Translations under genes and position numbers: made by a program
Shown here: positions 40,163 through 49,555 of the stretch, piece after piece
Layout of the letters: every line of letters begins with the position of its first letter
Position numbering within the stretch: position 1 is the first letter of the stretch
The notes under the pieces: model-generated
What the model was told of the DNA's origin: nothing
What the model saw: only the letters and a program-made list of their open reading frames with translations
The model's database searches: none
Source of the DNA: Planctomycetaceae bacterium
Lineage (GTDB): Bacteria > Planctomycetota > Planctomycetia > Planctomycetales > Planctomycetaceae
Direction: 5' to 3'
Assembly (NCBI GenBank): GCA_020426345.1
Contig: JAGQQE010000005.1
Span: 1-50,694 of the forward strand
DNA: 50,694 nucleotides

Positions 40163-40580
40163 ACCGCACGCCAGTCCATCTCCTGAAGAAATGCTGGCCG
40201 AAGCAATTGATTCCCAGAGCAAAGTCTTTGGCGCAGCGGCCAGAGTCATTGATGAAATTGGCCAGGATACTCGCCTGACAGCCCCGGATTCGCTGCCACG
40301 CATAGCCGCGCTTCAAAAGGCACTTGATCATATCGTGGCGGCTCAGCAGAGAGTTTCCGCGGCTCACGATTTGGTCAGACAGTCCGGCAGGCCGATGTCA
40401 ATCGCCTTGAAAGATCGTTTGCACGTTCACAGCGAAGTTCTTGAATCACTGATGCACCGTATGAATCAGGCAGAGGCCAAATTCAGAGAAGCTCAACAGC
40501 ACCTGATCCCGCAGCTCGACCAGGACGCACGCCGCCGTTCCATGCACAACGCCTATCAGCAGTCACTGCGAACGGTTTAA
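40143..40580 (+). CDS. Small helical protein, possible FlgN/FliT-type flagellar chaperone
   Basis: A 145-residue protein from ATG 40143 (GTG at 40140 is also possible); AAGGGAG precedes it. It has a disordered N-terminus, then three or more amphipathic helices (EEMLAEAIDSQSKVFGAAARVI; ALQKALDHIVAAQQRVSAAHDLV; LMHRMNQAEAKFREAQQHLI) and a short end MHNAYQQSLRTV. Size, all-helical content and the AY-type tail resemble FlgN/FliT chaperones, which bind hook-associated proteins. No direct signature is present. Its location beside flgM, flagellin, fliD and fliS supports a flagellar link but does not prove it. Third gene of the overlapping trio. Confidence 0.6.
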   Translation: MTQASSKPHASPSPEEMLAEAIDSQSKVFGAAARVIDEIGQDTRLTAPDSLPRIAALQKALDHIVAAQQRVSAAHDLVRQSGRPMSIALKDRLHVHSEVLESLMHRMNQAEAKFREAQQHLIPQLDQDARRRSMHNAYQQSLRTV

Positions 40581-40769
40581 TCCCCGGAGTAGCGGCTGCG
40601 AATCCAATCTCAGAATCGGGCGAGTGCGCTCTTCGTGGTTGTCGCTTTGCGTACACCGTTCATTGTTCATCAAGCCGGGGCCGAAACAGGCTGATGCTCT
40701 TGTCATCGGGCGGTCTGTCCAGAATTGCCAATTGAGGGATCAGACAAAACCTGTAGTGAGGACACGTTT

Positions 40770-43634
40770 CTATGTCAGGCAGGCTTTCAGGAAACGTCCC
40801 GTGTGAGATTTTCTGCATGCCGCGACTTCCTCTGGTGTTCCGCTAACCAGCAGCTGTCCACCTTTATGGCCTCCTTCCGGGCCAAGATCGATCACATGAT
40901 CTGCGGTCTTGATGACATCAAGGTTATGTTCGATGACAATCACCGAATGGCCTGCGTCCACGAGCCGGTTCAGGCTGACAAGCAGCCGATCGATGTCGGC
41001 AAAATGCAGTCCGGTTGTAGGTTCGTCCAGAATGTAGAGGTTGTGGCGGCCGCGTTTAAGCTTGCCAAGTTCGGCCGCCAGTTTGACACGCTGCGCTTCA
41101 CCGCCGGAAAGGATCGTGGAAGGATGCCCGAGCGTCAGATAACCGAGTCCGAGTTCGTTCATCACAGCGATTTTTCGGGCGATGGTTGTCTGGTCTGCAA
41201 AGAACTCTTCACCCTCTTCCACCGACATGGCCAGCACGTCGGCAATGCTCTTGCCACGATACGTCACTTCCAGAGTTTCGGCTGCATAGCGAGCTCCCTT
41301 GCACGACGGGCAAGTGACTTCGACATCTGGCATGAATGACAATTGCGTGGTAATGGTTCCTTCCCCCGAGCATTCTTCACAGCGGCCGCCTTTGACGTTG
41401 AAGCTGAATGTGGACGCGGTAAATCCTCGCTTTCGGGCTTCGGTGGTTCCGGCAAAGAGGTTGCGGACAGCATCGTAAATACCGATGTATGTGGCCGGAT
41501 TTGATCGAGAGGAGCGACCGATCGGTGACTGATCAATATCAATCACGTCGGACAGATGTTCGTGCCCGATCAGATCGTCATGGTCTCCTGCAAGCACGCG
41601 ACTGTCATGCAGCAGCGAATACAATTTTTTCTGCAGGATGGAATGAACCAGGGAACTTTTCCCGGAGCCCGACGCACCAGTGACGCAAACAAATTTCTGC
41701 AGCGGTATCTCAACATCAACGTTCTTCAGGTTATTGTGCCTGGCGCCGCGAATTGTCAGGCAGTGACCGCTGCCTGCCCGACGTTGTTCGGGAATCTCGA
41801 TCCGGCGACGGCCACTCAGGAATGCGCCTGTCAGAGAGTTGTTGTCATTCAGTATTTGCGTCATCGTGCCCTGAGCAACGACATGGCCTCCGTGGATGCC
41901 CGGCCCGGGACCAATTTCAAGAACGTGATCTGCAGCTCGGATGGTTTCGTCATCATGTTCAACCACAATGACTGTGTTACCAAGATCCCGAAGTCGCTTG
42001 AGCGTTTCAATCATTTTCACATTGTCTTTTGGGTGCAGTCCGATACTGGGTTCATCCAGAACGTAAAGCATTCCCATCAGTCCGGATCCGATTTGGGAGG
42101 ATAGCCTGATTCGTTGAGATTCTCCCCCCGACAAAGTCGATGAGCCTCGGTTGAGATTCAGATAATCCAGGCCGATTGCGATCAGAAGTTCCAGCCGAAC
42201 CGTCACTTCTTTCAGAATGGTTTCTGCTACTGCGCTTTGTCGAGCGTTCGGCTGGATCTGCTTCAGATAGCGCAGCAATTCTGCCAGATGCATTTCGCCA
42301 ACCTGGTAGATGCTGCGACCACTGACAGTCACCAGTCGCCGTGCCTTTTTCAGACGGGCCCCTCCACATTCGGGACACGGATGTTCGACCATGACTTTCT
42401 TCAGATAGTCGTCCATTCCGGCGTTGGAAGTGCCCTGCTTTCGATACCAGCGATAATTGTGTTCCAGCTGATTGACGACACCATTGTATTTCATTCGTTT
42501 GCCCGCGTGCTGCTGACCCTGCCGCGCACCGGGGGGAATAACAACATCAAAGTGTTCTCCCTTCGTACCATACAACAGGATGTCGACGTACTTGCCCGGC
42601 AAATCGCGGAACGGCACATCCAGACTGAAACCGTAATGGGCGGCCAGACTGTGCAGAATTCTGCCTCCCCAACTATCCCGATTGTTGCTGAGTGCAGCGG
42701 AGACAAATGCACCCTCGTTGAGTGATCGGCCGGGATCCGGAACCAGCAGCGTCGGGTGCACACGCATGGTTGTGCCGATTCCCGAACACGTGGGGCACGC
42801 CCCGGCAGGATCATTGAACGTAAAGTGAAACTGTTGAAGTTCACCTGAGACAACATGATGCTTTGAACAGCCAAAACCCTTGTAGAAGGCCTTCAGTTTT
42901 GGAGACAGCCTTTTGGGTTTCAGGATATGGAAGCTCAGAAGGCCGTCACCCAGTTTCAGTCCGTGTTCCAGGGAAGTGATCAACTGGTTGTCGATCCCGC
43001 GTTCGATGACAAACGAATCGATGACAGCTTCAACGGTATGGTCTTTGTCCTCATCGAATTCCAGGTTGTCGCCAAGATCAACGGACTTTCCGTCAATCCT
43101 TGCGTGTCGATAACCATTCACACGAATCTGTTCGAACAGGTAGTTGTAGTCTTCTCCGAAGATCCGGTTCACCGGTGCGCGGACTTCCACTTCCGTGCCA
43201 TCCGGCAGTGCCAGAAGGTGCTCCGCCATCTGGTGCGCGGACCGAACTTCAATTGATTCCCCGCACATCGGGCAATGGGGCGTGCCGAGCGTCGCAAACA
43301 ACATGCGCAGATAATCCGAGATGTCCGTCATTGTTCCGACCGTCGACCGTGGATTTGAACCGATGGTTTTCTGATCAATAGAAACGACGGGCGAAAGTCC
43401 ATTGACAAAATCAACGTCCGGCTTCTTCATTTGCCCAATGAACCGCTTCGCGAAAGTGGACATTGATGCAAGCAATCGACGCTGCCCTTCGGCGTAGATA
43501 GTGTCAAAGGCAAGCGATGACTTCCCGGAGCCACTGACGCCTGTGATTACGACGAGCTGATCTCTTGGGATTTCGACATTGATGGCATTCAGATTGTTTT
43601 CACGAGCGCCCTGGATCTCGATTGTTGTTCGCAT
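40770..43634 (-). CDS. uvrA: UvrA-family excinuclease ATPase, divergent
   Basis: About 954 residues from ATG 43634; the frame continues upstream to 43739, but the added residues are not UvrA-like. The two ABC modules carry Walker [21 protein letters not shown] and [16 protein letters not shown], signatures [16 protein letters not shown] and [16 protein letters not shown], and Walker [13 protein letters not shown] and [12 protein letters not shown]. Zinc sites include [19 protein letters not shown] and CEECSG...CPSCKG. The first zinc module reads GCSKHH where standard UvrA has CPxC, so it is a divergent class. It detects DNA damage with UvrB/C if the canonical role holds. An alternative is a second, specialised UvrA paralogue. 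Confidence 0.92.
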   Translation of the reverse strand: MRTTIEIQGARENNLNAINVEIPRDQLVVITGVSGSGKSSLAFDTIYAEGQRRLLASMSTFAKRFIGQMKKPDVDFVNGLSPVVSIDQKTIGSNPRSTVGTMTDISDYLRMLFATLGTPHCPMCGESIEVRSAHQMAEHLLALPDGTEVEVRAPVNRIFGEDYNYLFEQIRVNGYRHARIDGKSVDLGDNLEFDEDKDHTVEAVIDSFVIERGIDNQLITSLEHGLKLGDGLLSFHILKPKRLSPKLKAFYKGFGCSKHHVVSGELQQFHFTFNDPAGACPTCSGIGTTMRVHPTLLVPDPGRSLNEGAFVSAALSNNRDSWGGRILHSLAAHYGFSLDVPFRDLPGKYVDILLYGTKGEHFDVVIPPGARQGQQHAGKRMKYNGVVNQLEHNYRWYRKQGTSNAGMDDYLKKVMVEHPCPECGGARLKKARRLVTVSGRSIYQVGEMHLAELLRYLKQIQPNARQSAVAETILKEVTVRLELLIAIGLDYLNLNRGSSTLSGGESQRIRLSSQIGSGLMGMLYVLDEPSIGLHPKDNVKMIETLKRLRDLGNTVIVVEHDDETIRAADHVLEIGPGPGIHGGHVVAQGTMTQILNDNNSLTGAFLSGRRRIEIPEQRRAGSGHCLTIRGARHNNLKNVDVEIPLQKFVCVTGASGSGKSSLVHSILQKKLYSLLHDSRVLAGDHDDLIGHEHLSDVIDIDQSPIGRSSRSNPATYIGIYDAVRNLFAGTTEARKRGFTASTFSFNVKGGRCEECSGEGTITTQLSFMPDVEVTCPSCKGARYAAETLEVTYRGKSIADVLAMSVEEGEEFFADQTTIARKIAVMNELGLGYLTLGHPSTILSGGEAQRVKLAAELGKLKRGRHNLYILDEPTTGLHFADIDRLLVSLNRLVDAGHSVIVIEHNLDVIKTADHVIDLGPEGGHKGGQLLVSGTPEEVAACRKSHTGRFLKACLT

Positions 43635-43689
43635 GATTCCGGATATTCCTGATGGTCCGGGAACGAAGTCATCGCGACTGAAGTGTCGA

Positions 43690-44658
43690 TCAGAATGCGT
43701 TCTGGCTGGAGGTGTCCCAATAGTAAGCTGGTTCCTCAACCATGTTCCGGCTTCGTGTGGTCAGTTTGAACGGAGTCGATAGTTTCTCGAGATGACCATT
43801 GCGTTCGAGCCATTCGCAGGTCGATTCCAGATGCCATGGGTACACCTGCGAACACGCGAAATGGTCTGCGATTTCAGAAAGCGGGACCACACGGTTCTGC
43901 GACCTGAGATACGTCAGCAGTGGTTTCAGATGTTCCGCATAATGCTTCGATAGATAGTCGTCGATCGTTTGAATTGCGGCGGTCAGGACACTGCGGTTCT
44001 TTCGTTTTGCCAGAACATTCAGGTAGATTGTCTGAAACAAGTCCGGGGCAAGTTCGATCGCACGGTAGATCACTTCCTGCTCCCAGACTTCACCTGATTT
44101 GATGATTTCGGTGCAGGCGACGCTTTGAGCGGCATTCAGAATTTCGAGACTGGCAAGTTCCGGATCGCGTTTAATTTCCAGCAGTTTCTTCGCATATTGA
44201 GCCGCGTGGATAGTCCAGGTGGAAAAGATCAGCAATTCACGTTCTTTATCTTTAACGGCGACGGTGTTTGCCTGATCAAACCAGTTCGCTATGGACTGGT
44301 CCTGGCAGTAAATCAGACTGCGCGCAGCAAAGAAATTACAGGAGAAGGCCGTGCGACTGGATCCTTCCACCATCTTCCGAAATCGGCTGCGTGGAATGAT
44401 TTCGGCGTAGATGTTGATGCTGTCCTCAACAAGGATGCGGAAGACGCGTTCGTCGTTTCCATCACTCCGCAGCCGACGACTGACACCGTCAGCTTCGATA
44501 ATCCAGATTCGAATGGATTCGCGTTTCCAGATCGTTCGGGTATTCAGACTGCCGACAAGTACGGCCGCAAGGATACAGCGATCCTGCGAAAATCGTTCGG
44601 CCAGTCTTTCCAGCGCCACCTGAAAACGCGAGACTTTTTCAGCATCGGTTTCGGTCAT
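43690..44658 (-). CDS. Degenerate nucleotidyltransferase-like protein with winged-helix end
   Basis: A 322-residue cytoplasmic protein. Residues about 31-90 have the Polbeta-type nucleotidyltransferase opening [20 protein letters not shown] (GS at 36-37). The DxD that should follow is missing ([10 protein letters not shown]), and the third strand INIYAEII lacks a clear Asp. The middle (about 130-235) is all-helical and resembles a substrate-binding or HEPN-like bundle. The C-terminus (about 245-312) is a winged helix ([37 protein letters not shown]). It is therefore probably catalytically impaired and could be a regulator. It stops 55 bp before the uvrA start on the same strand, so an operon is possible. 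Confidence 0.7.
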   Translation of the reverse strand: MTETDAEKVSRFQVALERLAERFSQDRCILAAVLVGSLNTRTIWKRESIRIWIIEADGVSRRLRSDGNDERVFRILVEDSINIYAEIIPRSRFRKMVEGSSRTAFSCNFFAARSLIYCQDQSIANWFDQANTVAVKDKERELLIFSTWTIHAAQYAKKLLEIKRDPELASLEILNAAQSVACTEIIKSGEVWEQEVIYRAIELAPDLFQTIYLNVLAKRKNRSVLTAAIQTIDDYLSKHYAEHLKPLLTYLRSQNRVVPLSEIADHFACSQVYPWHLESTCEWLERNGHLEKLSTPFKLTTRSRNMVEEPAYYWDTSSQNAF

Positions 44659-44774
44659 CGATCATTCACCCACGAAAGCGGTCCGCATTCAGATGGCGGA
44701 CCCTTCGCTTCCGCGTCGATCCGCGATTCTAGCAGAGGGGCAATGCAAATCGATGGAATCTCACTGGCGTTTTG

Positions 44775-45770
44775 TCAAATGTGAACCGCCAAAGCTGCGT
44801 CAATCGACTGGTTCAGCGACTGGACAATTTCAGGCAGCAGGTCGTCTGCTTCATTTGCCGGTATTTGGCAGGTTCCTGCTGCCGCATGACCACCACCGCC
44901 GTGCTTGAGCATCAATGAACCGATATTCACAGGATTGGTTCGATTCAGAATGGACTTTCCGACGGCAAGTACCGTGGTATTGGGCTGGCGACTTTTGAGC
45001 AGATGAATGGAGATATTGCATTCCGGCAGAAGTGCATAGGCCAGAAACCGATTGCCGCAGTAGATAGTGTCCTCGTGGCGAAGGTCAATTACCGCGACGT
45101 GGCCGAACATTCCTGAACAGCGTGCGATTTGTTCGCAGTAATCCTGTCGTTGAGAGTTATAGAGTTCCACGCGTTCGCGAACGTCGGGAAGGGCCAGGAT
45201 TTCCTCGATACTGTGGTTGCGACAGTAGTCGATCAGCGCCATCATCAGCTGGTAGTTGGAGATGCGGAACTGTCGGAATCGTCCAAGGCCGGTTCTCGGG
45301 TCCATGACGAAATTCAACATGTCCCATTTCTTAGGTGCCAGAATATCGTCTCTGCTGAATCTTGCTGAATCACATTTGTCGACGGCGTCCATCATGTCCG
45401 GACGTATCCCCGGAAAACGAGGCTTTCCTCCAAAATAGCTGTAGACGACGCGGGCGGCCGAATCGGCCTGAGGATCCAGAATATAGTTTTGCCGCGCGGA
45501 TGGGCCGTTGCGGATGGCTTCGCTGTTGTGATGGTCAAAGCAAAGGTGGCAACCTGCCATGTAAGGCAGATTGGTCATGATGTCCCGACTTGTGACTTCG
45601 ATCAGTCCGTCCTGGACATCTTTTGGATGCACGAACAAAATATCGTCCAGCATCTGCAGCTCACGCAGGAGTGCTGCGCAGACTAAGCCGTCGAAATCGC
45701 TGCGGGTCACAAGGCGATATTTGAAAGATTGCGTGACCATTGGGAACCCTGTCTCCGTCATTCCTGGCAT
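44775..45770 (-). CDS. DHH-family phosphoesterase
   Basis: A 331-residue DHH/DHHA1-type phosphoesterase. It has DFDG (in RSDFDGLVCAALL), DHH in FDHHNSE and the C-terminal GGGGHAAAG (DHHA1-like). Members hydrolyse short RNA, pAp or polyphosphate; which one applies is not visible. It is 116 bp upstream of the degenerate nucleotidyltransferase-like gene on the same strand. Start choice is uncertain: ATG 45770, 45761 or 45740 (the last has AGGG at good spacing). No signal peptide, so it is cytoplasmic. Confidence 0.9.
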   Translation of the reverse strand: MPGMTETGFPMVTQSFKYRLVTRSDFDGLVCAALLRELQMLDDILFVHPKDVQDGLIEVTSRDIMTNLPYMAGCHLCFDHHNSEAIRNGPSARQNYILDPQADSAARVVYSYFGGKPRFPGIRPDMMDAVDKCDSARFSRDDILAPKKWDMLNFVMDPRTGLGRFRQFRISNYQLMMALIDYCRNHSIEEILALPDVRERVELYNSQRQDYCEQIARCSGMFGHVAVIDLRHEDTIYCGNRFLAYALLPECNISIHLLKSRQPNTTVLAVGKSILNRTNPVNIGSLMLKHGGGGHAAAGTCQIPANEADDLLPEIVQSLNQSIDAALAVHI

Positions 45771-46168
45771 TCATGCTCTTCGCGCACATCGCGCTGGGGT
45801 GATGAACACTACCCTGCGTTCTTTATGAATGTGCCAATTCCTCAACGCGGTTGATCGAAAGACCTGGCAGGTCGTATCGATTACAGCGTTTGGTCGACCC
45901 TTTCATTCAGCCGAACCACGTCCGAAGCCCCCTGTCTTGCGATGGATTCTTTCTGAAAGTGACCCGCCTGGCCGTTTTGCGGCACTTTCAGTTCCGATTG
46001 AACTGCGAATCACTTTTTCGTTGTGGAAAGAACGGAGGGTACGCAGGCAATTCGTCCGTATTTCTGAGCCTTTTCGAGACTCACGGTACTCGACGTACAC
46101 TGGAAATTCGACAGCACAGCACCTAGCTTGTATCGAACTCATCGTTCTTCCAGCCAAGCGAGATTCAA
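45771..46168. other. Divergent intergenic region
   Basis: About 400 bp between the DHH gene and the PhoD-like gene. A GCGAGA at about 46157 could serve the PhoD-like start. No small gene, RNA gene or clear operator was seen; a long open frame on the minus strand (45903 onwards) lies antisense to the PhoD gene and was rejected. Confidence 0.35.
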
Positions 46169-48142
46169 ATGAAACAAATGCGATCCATCCGGGCCGCCCT
46201 GTTGCTGATAACATGCTGTCTCTGGACCGGGACACCCGCAACCGCCGTTGACGAAACCGATCCACACCCGTTTGGTGACGAGTTTCCCAACCTGGATTCG
46301 GATGCAGTGGGAGAATGGTGGAAGCCTCGTCCGGTACCTGCGAATGCTCAGAAAAACAAGAAGGGGAAGAAGGGGAATCAGCTGCAGCAGCCTCGACTGA
46401 TGGTGCCCCGCGATCAGGTGATGGCATTTGCAATCTACACACAGGATCGCGGTATTCTGAAACTATCTGCCCAGCTATACCCACTGCTTCCAGAAGAACC
46501 CCGAACGGTAACACTGGAATTTCAGCGTGATGGCCAGTGGAAACAGGCAAGTCAGGCCAAAGTTCAGTATCCGGGGTGGAGCGCACATTTTCGTGTTGAG
46601 AACTGGGACGCGACCCAGACGGTGCCATATCGCGTGCGGCTGGCGGATCAATCATCATTTGAAGGTTCGATCCGACGCGACCCCGTGGATAAACAGGAAA
46701 TTGTGCTCGCGGCTTTGTCCTGTAACTCAAGCCGTACGCCCGGGCCTCGCCCTCGGATCGTTGAAAACCTGAAACTGCAGGATCCTGATCTGCTCTTCTT
46801 TGCTGGTGATCAATCATACCACCACACTCAGCACACCTTCGGGTGGCTGGAATGGGGTGTGCAGTTTCGCGATGTTCTGCGAGATCGCCCGGCGATCGCC
46901 ATTCCGGATGATCATGACGTCGGACAGGGAAATATTTGGGGGGAAAACGGCCGCAAAGCTGCATCGTCGGCAGGGTCCGACGGGGGTTATTTTTATCCCG
47001 CCGAATATGTGCGTATGGTAGAACGGTGTCAAACCTGGAATCTTCCGGATGCCTTCGACCCCAAACCGATCGAACGTGGGATCGGAGTCTATTTCACCAA
47101 CCTGCGGGTGGGAGGGATCGACTTCGCCATTCTGGAAGATCGAAAATTCAAAAGTGGTCCGGAAGGCAAGATTCCCAAAATGGGGCCACGGCCGGATCAC
47201 ATTAACGATCCGTCGTACGATCGTTCGTCTGTCGATTTACCAGGTTTAACGCTTCTGGGCGACCGGCAATTGAAGTTCCTGAATGCATGGGGCCAGAACT
47301 GGGAGGGGGCATCGATGAAATGTGTGCTTTCCCAAACTGCATTCTGCGGTGCCGTCCACCTGCACGGCAGCCCGGACAATCGATTGCTGGCGGATCTGGA
47401 TTCCAATGCATGGCCACAAGCGGGCCGAAACAAGGCGCTGACGGAGATTCGGCGCGCCTGGGCACCGCACGTCTGTGGGGATCAGCACCTGGCGGTCTTC
47501 GTCAAACACGGTATCGATCAGTGGCGAGATGGGCCATTTGGATTTACGGTGCCCGCTATCGTCAACACTATCTACGGTCGATGGTGGCATCCACTGGATG
47601 AAAAGGCCGGACCAAATTCCCTTGAAGATAGTCCTCTGCCCTGGACAGGTGACTATGAAGATGGACTTGGAAACAAGATCACGATGCTGGCTTACGCTAA
47701 CCCGGAAGACCGCACGGATGAAATGAAGCGGGCCGATGGATATGGGATTACTCGATTCAACAAAGCGGATCGAACCATAACCTTTGAATGCTGGCCTCGC
47801 TTTGTTGACGTCAGGGATGGCGATGCTGCGCAGTTTCCGGGCTGGCCGATGACGGTCCGAATGGAAGATAACGACGGCCGGACGCCCACAGGCTGGCTGC
47901 CTGCTGTCCGAATTGAGAACGCAGAAAATGCAGTGGTTCAGGTGATTGACCAATCCTCGGGCGAATTGCTTTACACCATTCGCACGCATGCAACCCAGGC
48001 AAACCTGCCAGTGTATTCCAAAGGTCCTTTTACCTTAAAAGCGGGGCATGATCGCCCCGTTGAACTGGAGCTGAAGGACGTGATTCCGGTGGAAGCGGAG
48101 GGAGACGGAAATCTGACAATTCGCCTGAAGCCAGCACCGTAA
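46169..48142 (+). CDS. Secreted PhoD-like metallophosphatase
   Basis: A 657-residue protein with a signal peptide (hydrophobic residues about 9-22, cut near ATAVD). The core has the PhoD-type metal blocks: ALSCNSS, DLLFFAGDQSYHH (GDQ), IPDDHDVGQGNIW (DDHD) and HVCGDQHLAVFVKHG. That fits an extracellular phosphodiesterase/alkaline phosphatase of the PhoD superfamily, which needs Ca/Fe. In planctomycetes many such proteins are annotated as PhoD-like with unknown substrate. ATG 46169 is used; ATG 46178 would trim three residues. A beta-sandwich-like N-terminus precedes the core, and a lysine-rich patch (QKNKKGKKGNQ) lies around residue 60. Confidence 0.88.
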   Translation: MKQMRSIRAALLLITCCLWTGTPATAVDETDPHPFGDEFPNLDSDAVGEWWKPRPVPANAQKNKKGKKGNQLQQPRLMVPRDQVMAFAIYTQDRGILKLSAQLYPLLPEEPRTVTLEFQRDGQWKQASQAKVQYPGWSAHFRVENWDATQTVPYRVRLADQSSFEGSIRRDPVDKQEIVLAALSCNSSRTPGPRPRIVENLKLQDPDLLFFAGDQSYHHTQHTFGWLEWGVQFRDVLRDRPAIAIPDDHDVGQGNIWGENGRKAASSAGSDGGYFYPAEYVRMVERCQTWNLPDAFDPKPIERGIGVYFTNLRVGGIDFAILEDRKFKSGPEGKIPKMGPRPDHINDPSYDRSSVDLPGLTLLGDRQLKFLNAWGQNWEGASMKCVLSQTAFCGAVHLHGSPDNRLLADLDSNAWPQAGRNKALTEIRRAWAPHVCGDQHLAVFVKHGIDQWRDGPFGFTVPAIVNTIYGRWWHPLDEKAGPNSLEDSPLPWTGDYEDGLGNKITMLAYANPEDRTDEMKRADGYGITRFNKADRTITFECWPRFVDVRDGDAAQFPGWPMTVRMEDNDGRTPTGWLPAVRIENAENAVVQVIDQSSGELLYTIRTHATQANLPVYSKGPFTLKAGHDRPVELELKDVIPVEAEGDGNLTIRLKPAP

Positions 48143-48463
48143 CGGGCCCTGGAAATCGCCGTCACAATGGACGCCCGAATCCTTCATCCCGGATGAATTG
48201 ATGGCTGTTGAGGAAGAAACGGCGGGGCGGACGTTCGGCCATTTTGGCCCGGCGTTTTGCAAATCGGTTTCGATGGTTTGGCTGGAATAAAACGATGGTT
48301 GCCAGGCTGTGATGGCCGTTCGCGAAGAATCCGGATTTTTTCCTCCTGTGCTCCAAATTCTGGTCCTGCCAATTGAATCGTTTGGCCGAATCTGGACGAT
48401 GGTGCAGCGCGATGCATGCGCTGTCTTTGGAATGAATGGGCGTTTCGGAATCCACCTGATACC
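48143..48463. other. Intergenic spacer
   Basis: 321 bp between the PhoD-like and kinase genes. It holds no supported gene, RNA or repeat. A frame reaching back to 48416 continues the kinase gene but is not a supported start. Confidence 0.4.
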
Positions 48464-49279
48464 ATGACCAGCGATCTTCGAATCCGTCAAAAAATCGGGA
48501 AATATCGTATTGAGAAGCGACTCGGTCAGGGTGGCTTTGCGTCCGTTTATCAGGCCATGGACACGATTCAGGGAATACGTGTCGCGCTGAAGGTTCCACA
48601 TCCTCAGTACACGACGGATGTTGTCCTGAACCAGTTTCGCCGCGAAATTCGGGCGACACAGAATCTGGAACACGAAAATATACTTCCCATCAAAGACGCC
48701 AGCATGATCGATGATCGACTGGTGATGGTGTTTCCGCTGGGTGAAGAAACTTTGTTGAGCCGATTGACACGACGTATGTCGTTTGACACCACGATCGACG
48801 TCATTGAGCAGATTATTCGGGCGACTGCTCACGCTCACGCTCACCGCATCATTCATTGTGATATTAAGCCGGACAACGTGATCGTGTTTCCGGGCAACAG
48901 AATTCGGCTGGCGGACTTTGGTATTGCCAAAGTTTCGCAAAAGACCGTTCAGGGATCCGGCACCGGCACTGTCGGGTACATGGCTCCGGAACAGGCTATG
49001 GGAAAACCATCCCGCCGATCGGACGTCTTTTCAATTGGACTCATCATCTGGCGGATGCTGGCCGGATACTGGCCGGAATGGCCGTTTGAATGGCCGGCCA
49101 AGGGCTACAGCAAACTGCGAGGACGAATTCACCCTGATTTCATTGAATTCATGAAGAAGGCCATCGAGCCAAATCCTCGCAAGCGTTTTCGGGATGCTGA
49201 ACAGATGCTGTCTCAGTTTCTCAAACTGAAGCTTCGAACCACGCGCCACGCGAAACAGAAACGCAAAGTGGCGGCCTGA
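48464..49279 (+). CDS. Soluble Ser/Thr protein kinase with HCD motif
   Basis: A 271-residue Hanks-type kinase from ATG 48464. The glycine loop GQGGFAS lies at 21-27, K43 in VALKV is the ATP lysine, the catalytic loop is HCDIKPDN (131-138) with Cys in place of the usual Arg, DFG is at 151-153 and APEQ at 174-177. There is no membrane helix or extra domain. The loss of Arg in HRD makes it a non-RD kinase, so activation-loop control may differ. The basic tail RTTRHAKQKRKVAA might bind nucleic acid or membrane. Substrate unknown. It stands alone, 321 bp after the PhoD-like gene. Confidence 0.92.
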   Translation: MTSDLRIRQKIGKYRIEKRLGQGGFASVYQAMDTIQGIRVALKVPHPQYTTDVVLNQFRREIRATQNLEHENILPIKDASMIDDRLVMVFPLGEETLLSRLTRRMSFDTTIDVIEQIIRATAHAHAHRIIHCDIKPDNVIVFPGNRIRLADFGIAKVSQKTVQGSGTGTVGYMAPEQAMGKPSRRSDVFSIGLIIWRMLAGYWPEWPFEWPAKGYSKLRGRIHPDFIEFMKKAIEPNPRKRFRDAEQMLSQFLKLKLRTTRHAKQKRKVAA

Positions 49280-49501
49280 CAGCCTGTTGAAAGGCAGGAC
49301 TGGCTCGAGCAGGAGACCTTAGAGCACGGCGGTTTAAAGCCGTCCCGCATGCCTGTCCCCATTTTATAAAGGACCGCTGGATGGTTTGTCCGGCCAGCCG
49401 GGTTGCGGCGTCACAGGCAACCACGCTCGGATTTCTTGGTGCCGCGACTGGCAAGTGGCTGTTCCGAATGTCGGATTCCTCACGGAGCAGCAAAAAAAGA
49501 A
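49280..49501. other. Convergent intergenic region
   Basis: The stretch between the kinase stop and the parvulin terminator. It contains a weak hairpin ACGGC/GCCGT at 49326-49343 and a CCTG/CAGG pair just after the kinase stop. A minus-strand frame across it (49221-49493) was rejected. No gene is supported. Confidence 0.35.
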
Positions 49502-49527
49502 GGCCCGCGACTTTTCAGTCACGGGCC
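49487..49527 (-). terminator. Rho-independent terminator
   Basis: A hairpin GGCCCG (49502-49507) with CGGGCC (49522-49527), one C-A mismatch and an inner GAC/GTC, closing a six-base TTTTCA loop. In minus-strand orientation it is followed by TTCTTTTTTTG, so it terminates the parvulin gene whose stop is at 49556. On the plus strand GGTTTTTC follows, so some bidirectional function is possible for the kinase gene. Confidence 0.8.
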
Positions 49528-49555
49528 CCGGTTTTTCAGTGCTGATGCATTGCGA

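Noticed and set aside
43635-43739. Upstream extension of the uvrA frame to 43739
   Set aside because: The added 35 residues are not UvrA-like and would overlap the neighbouring gene's coding end; ATG 43634 begins at the family-typical start.
45903-46964. 353-codon minus-strand frame antisense to the PhoD-like gene
   Set aside because: Rich in P, R and S, typical of antisense frames; the plus-strand PhoD gene has clear motifs and a signal peptide.
49221-49493. 90-codon minus-strand frame between the kinase and the parvulin gene
   Set aside because: Overlaps the kinase 3' end, with no motif or ribosome site; probably chance.
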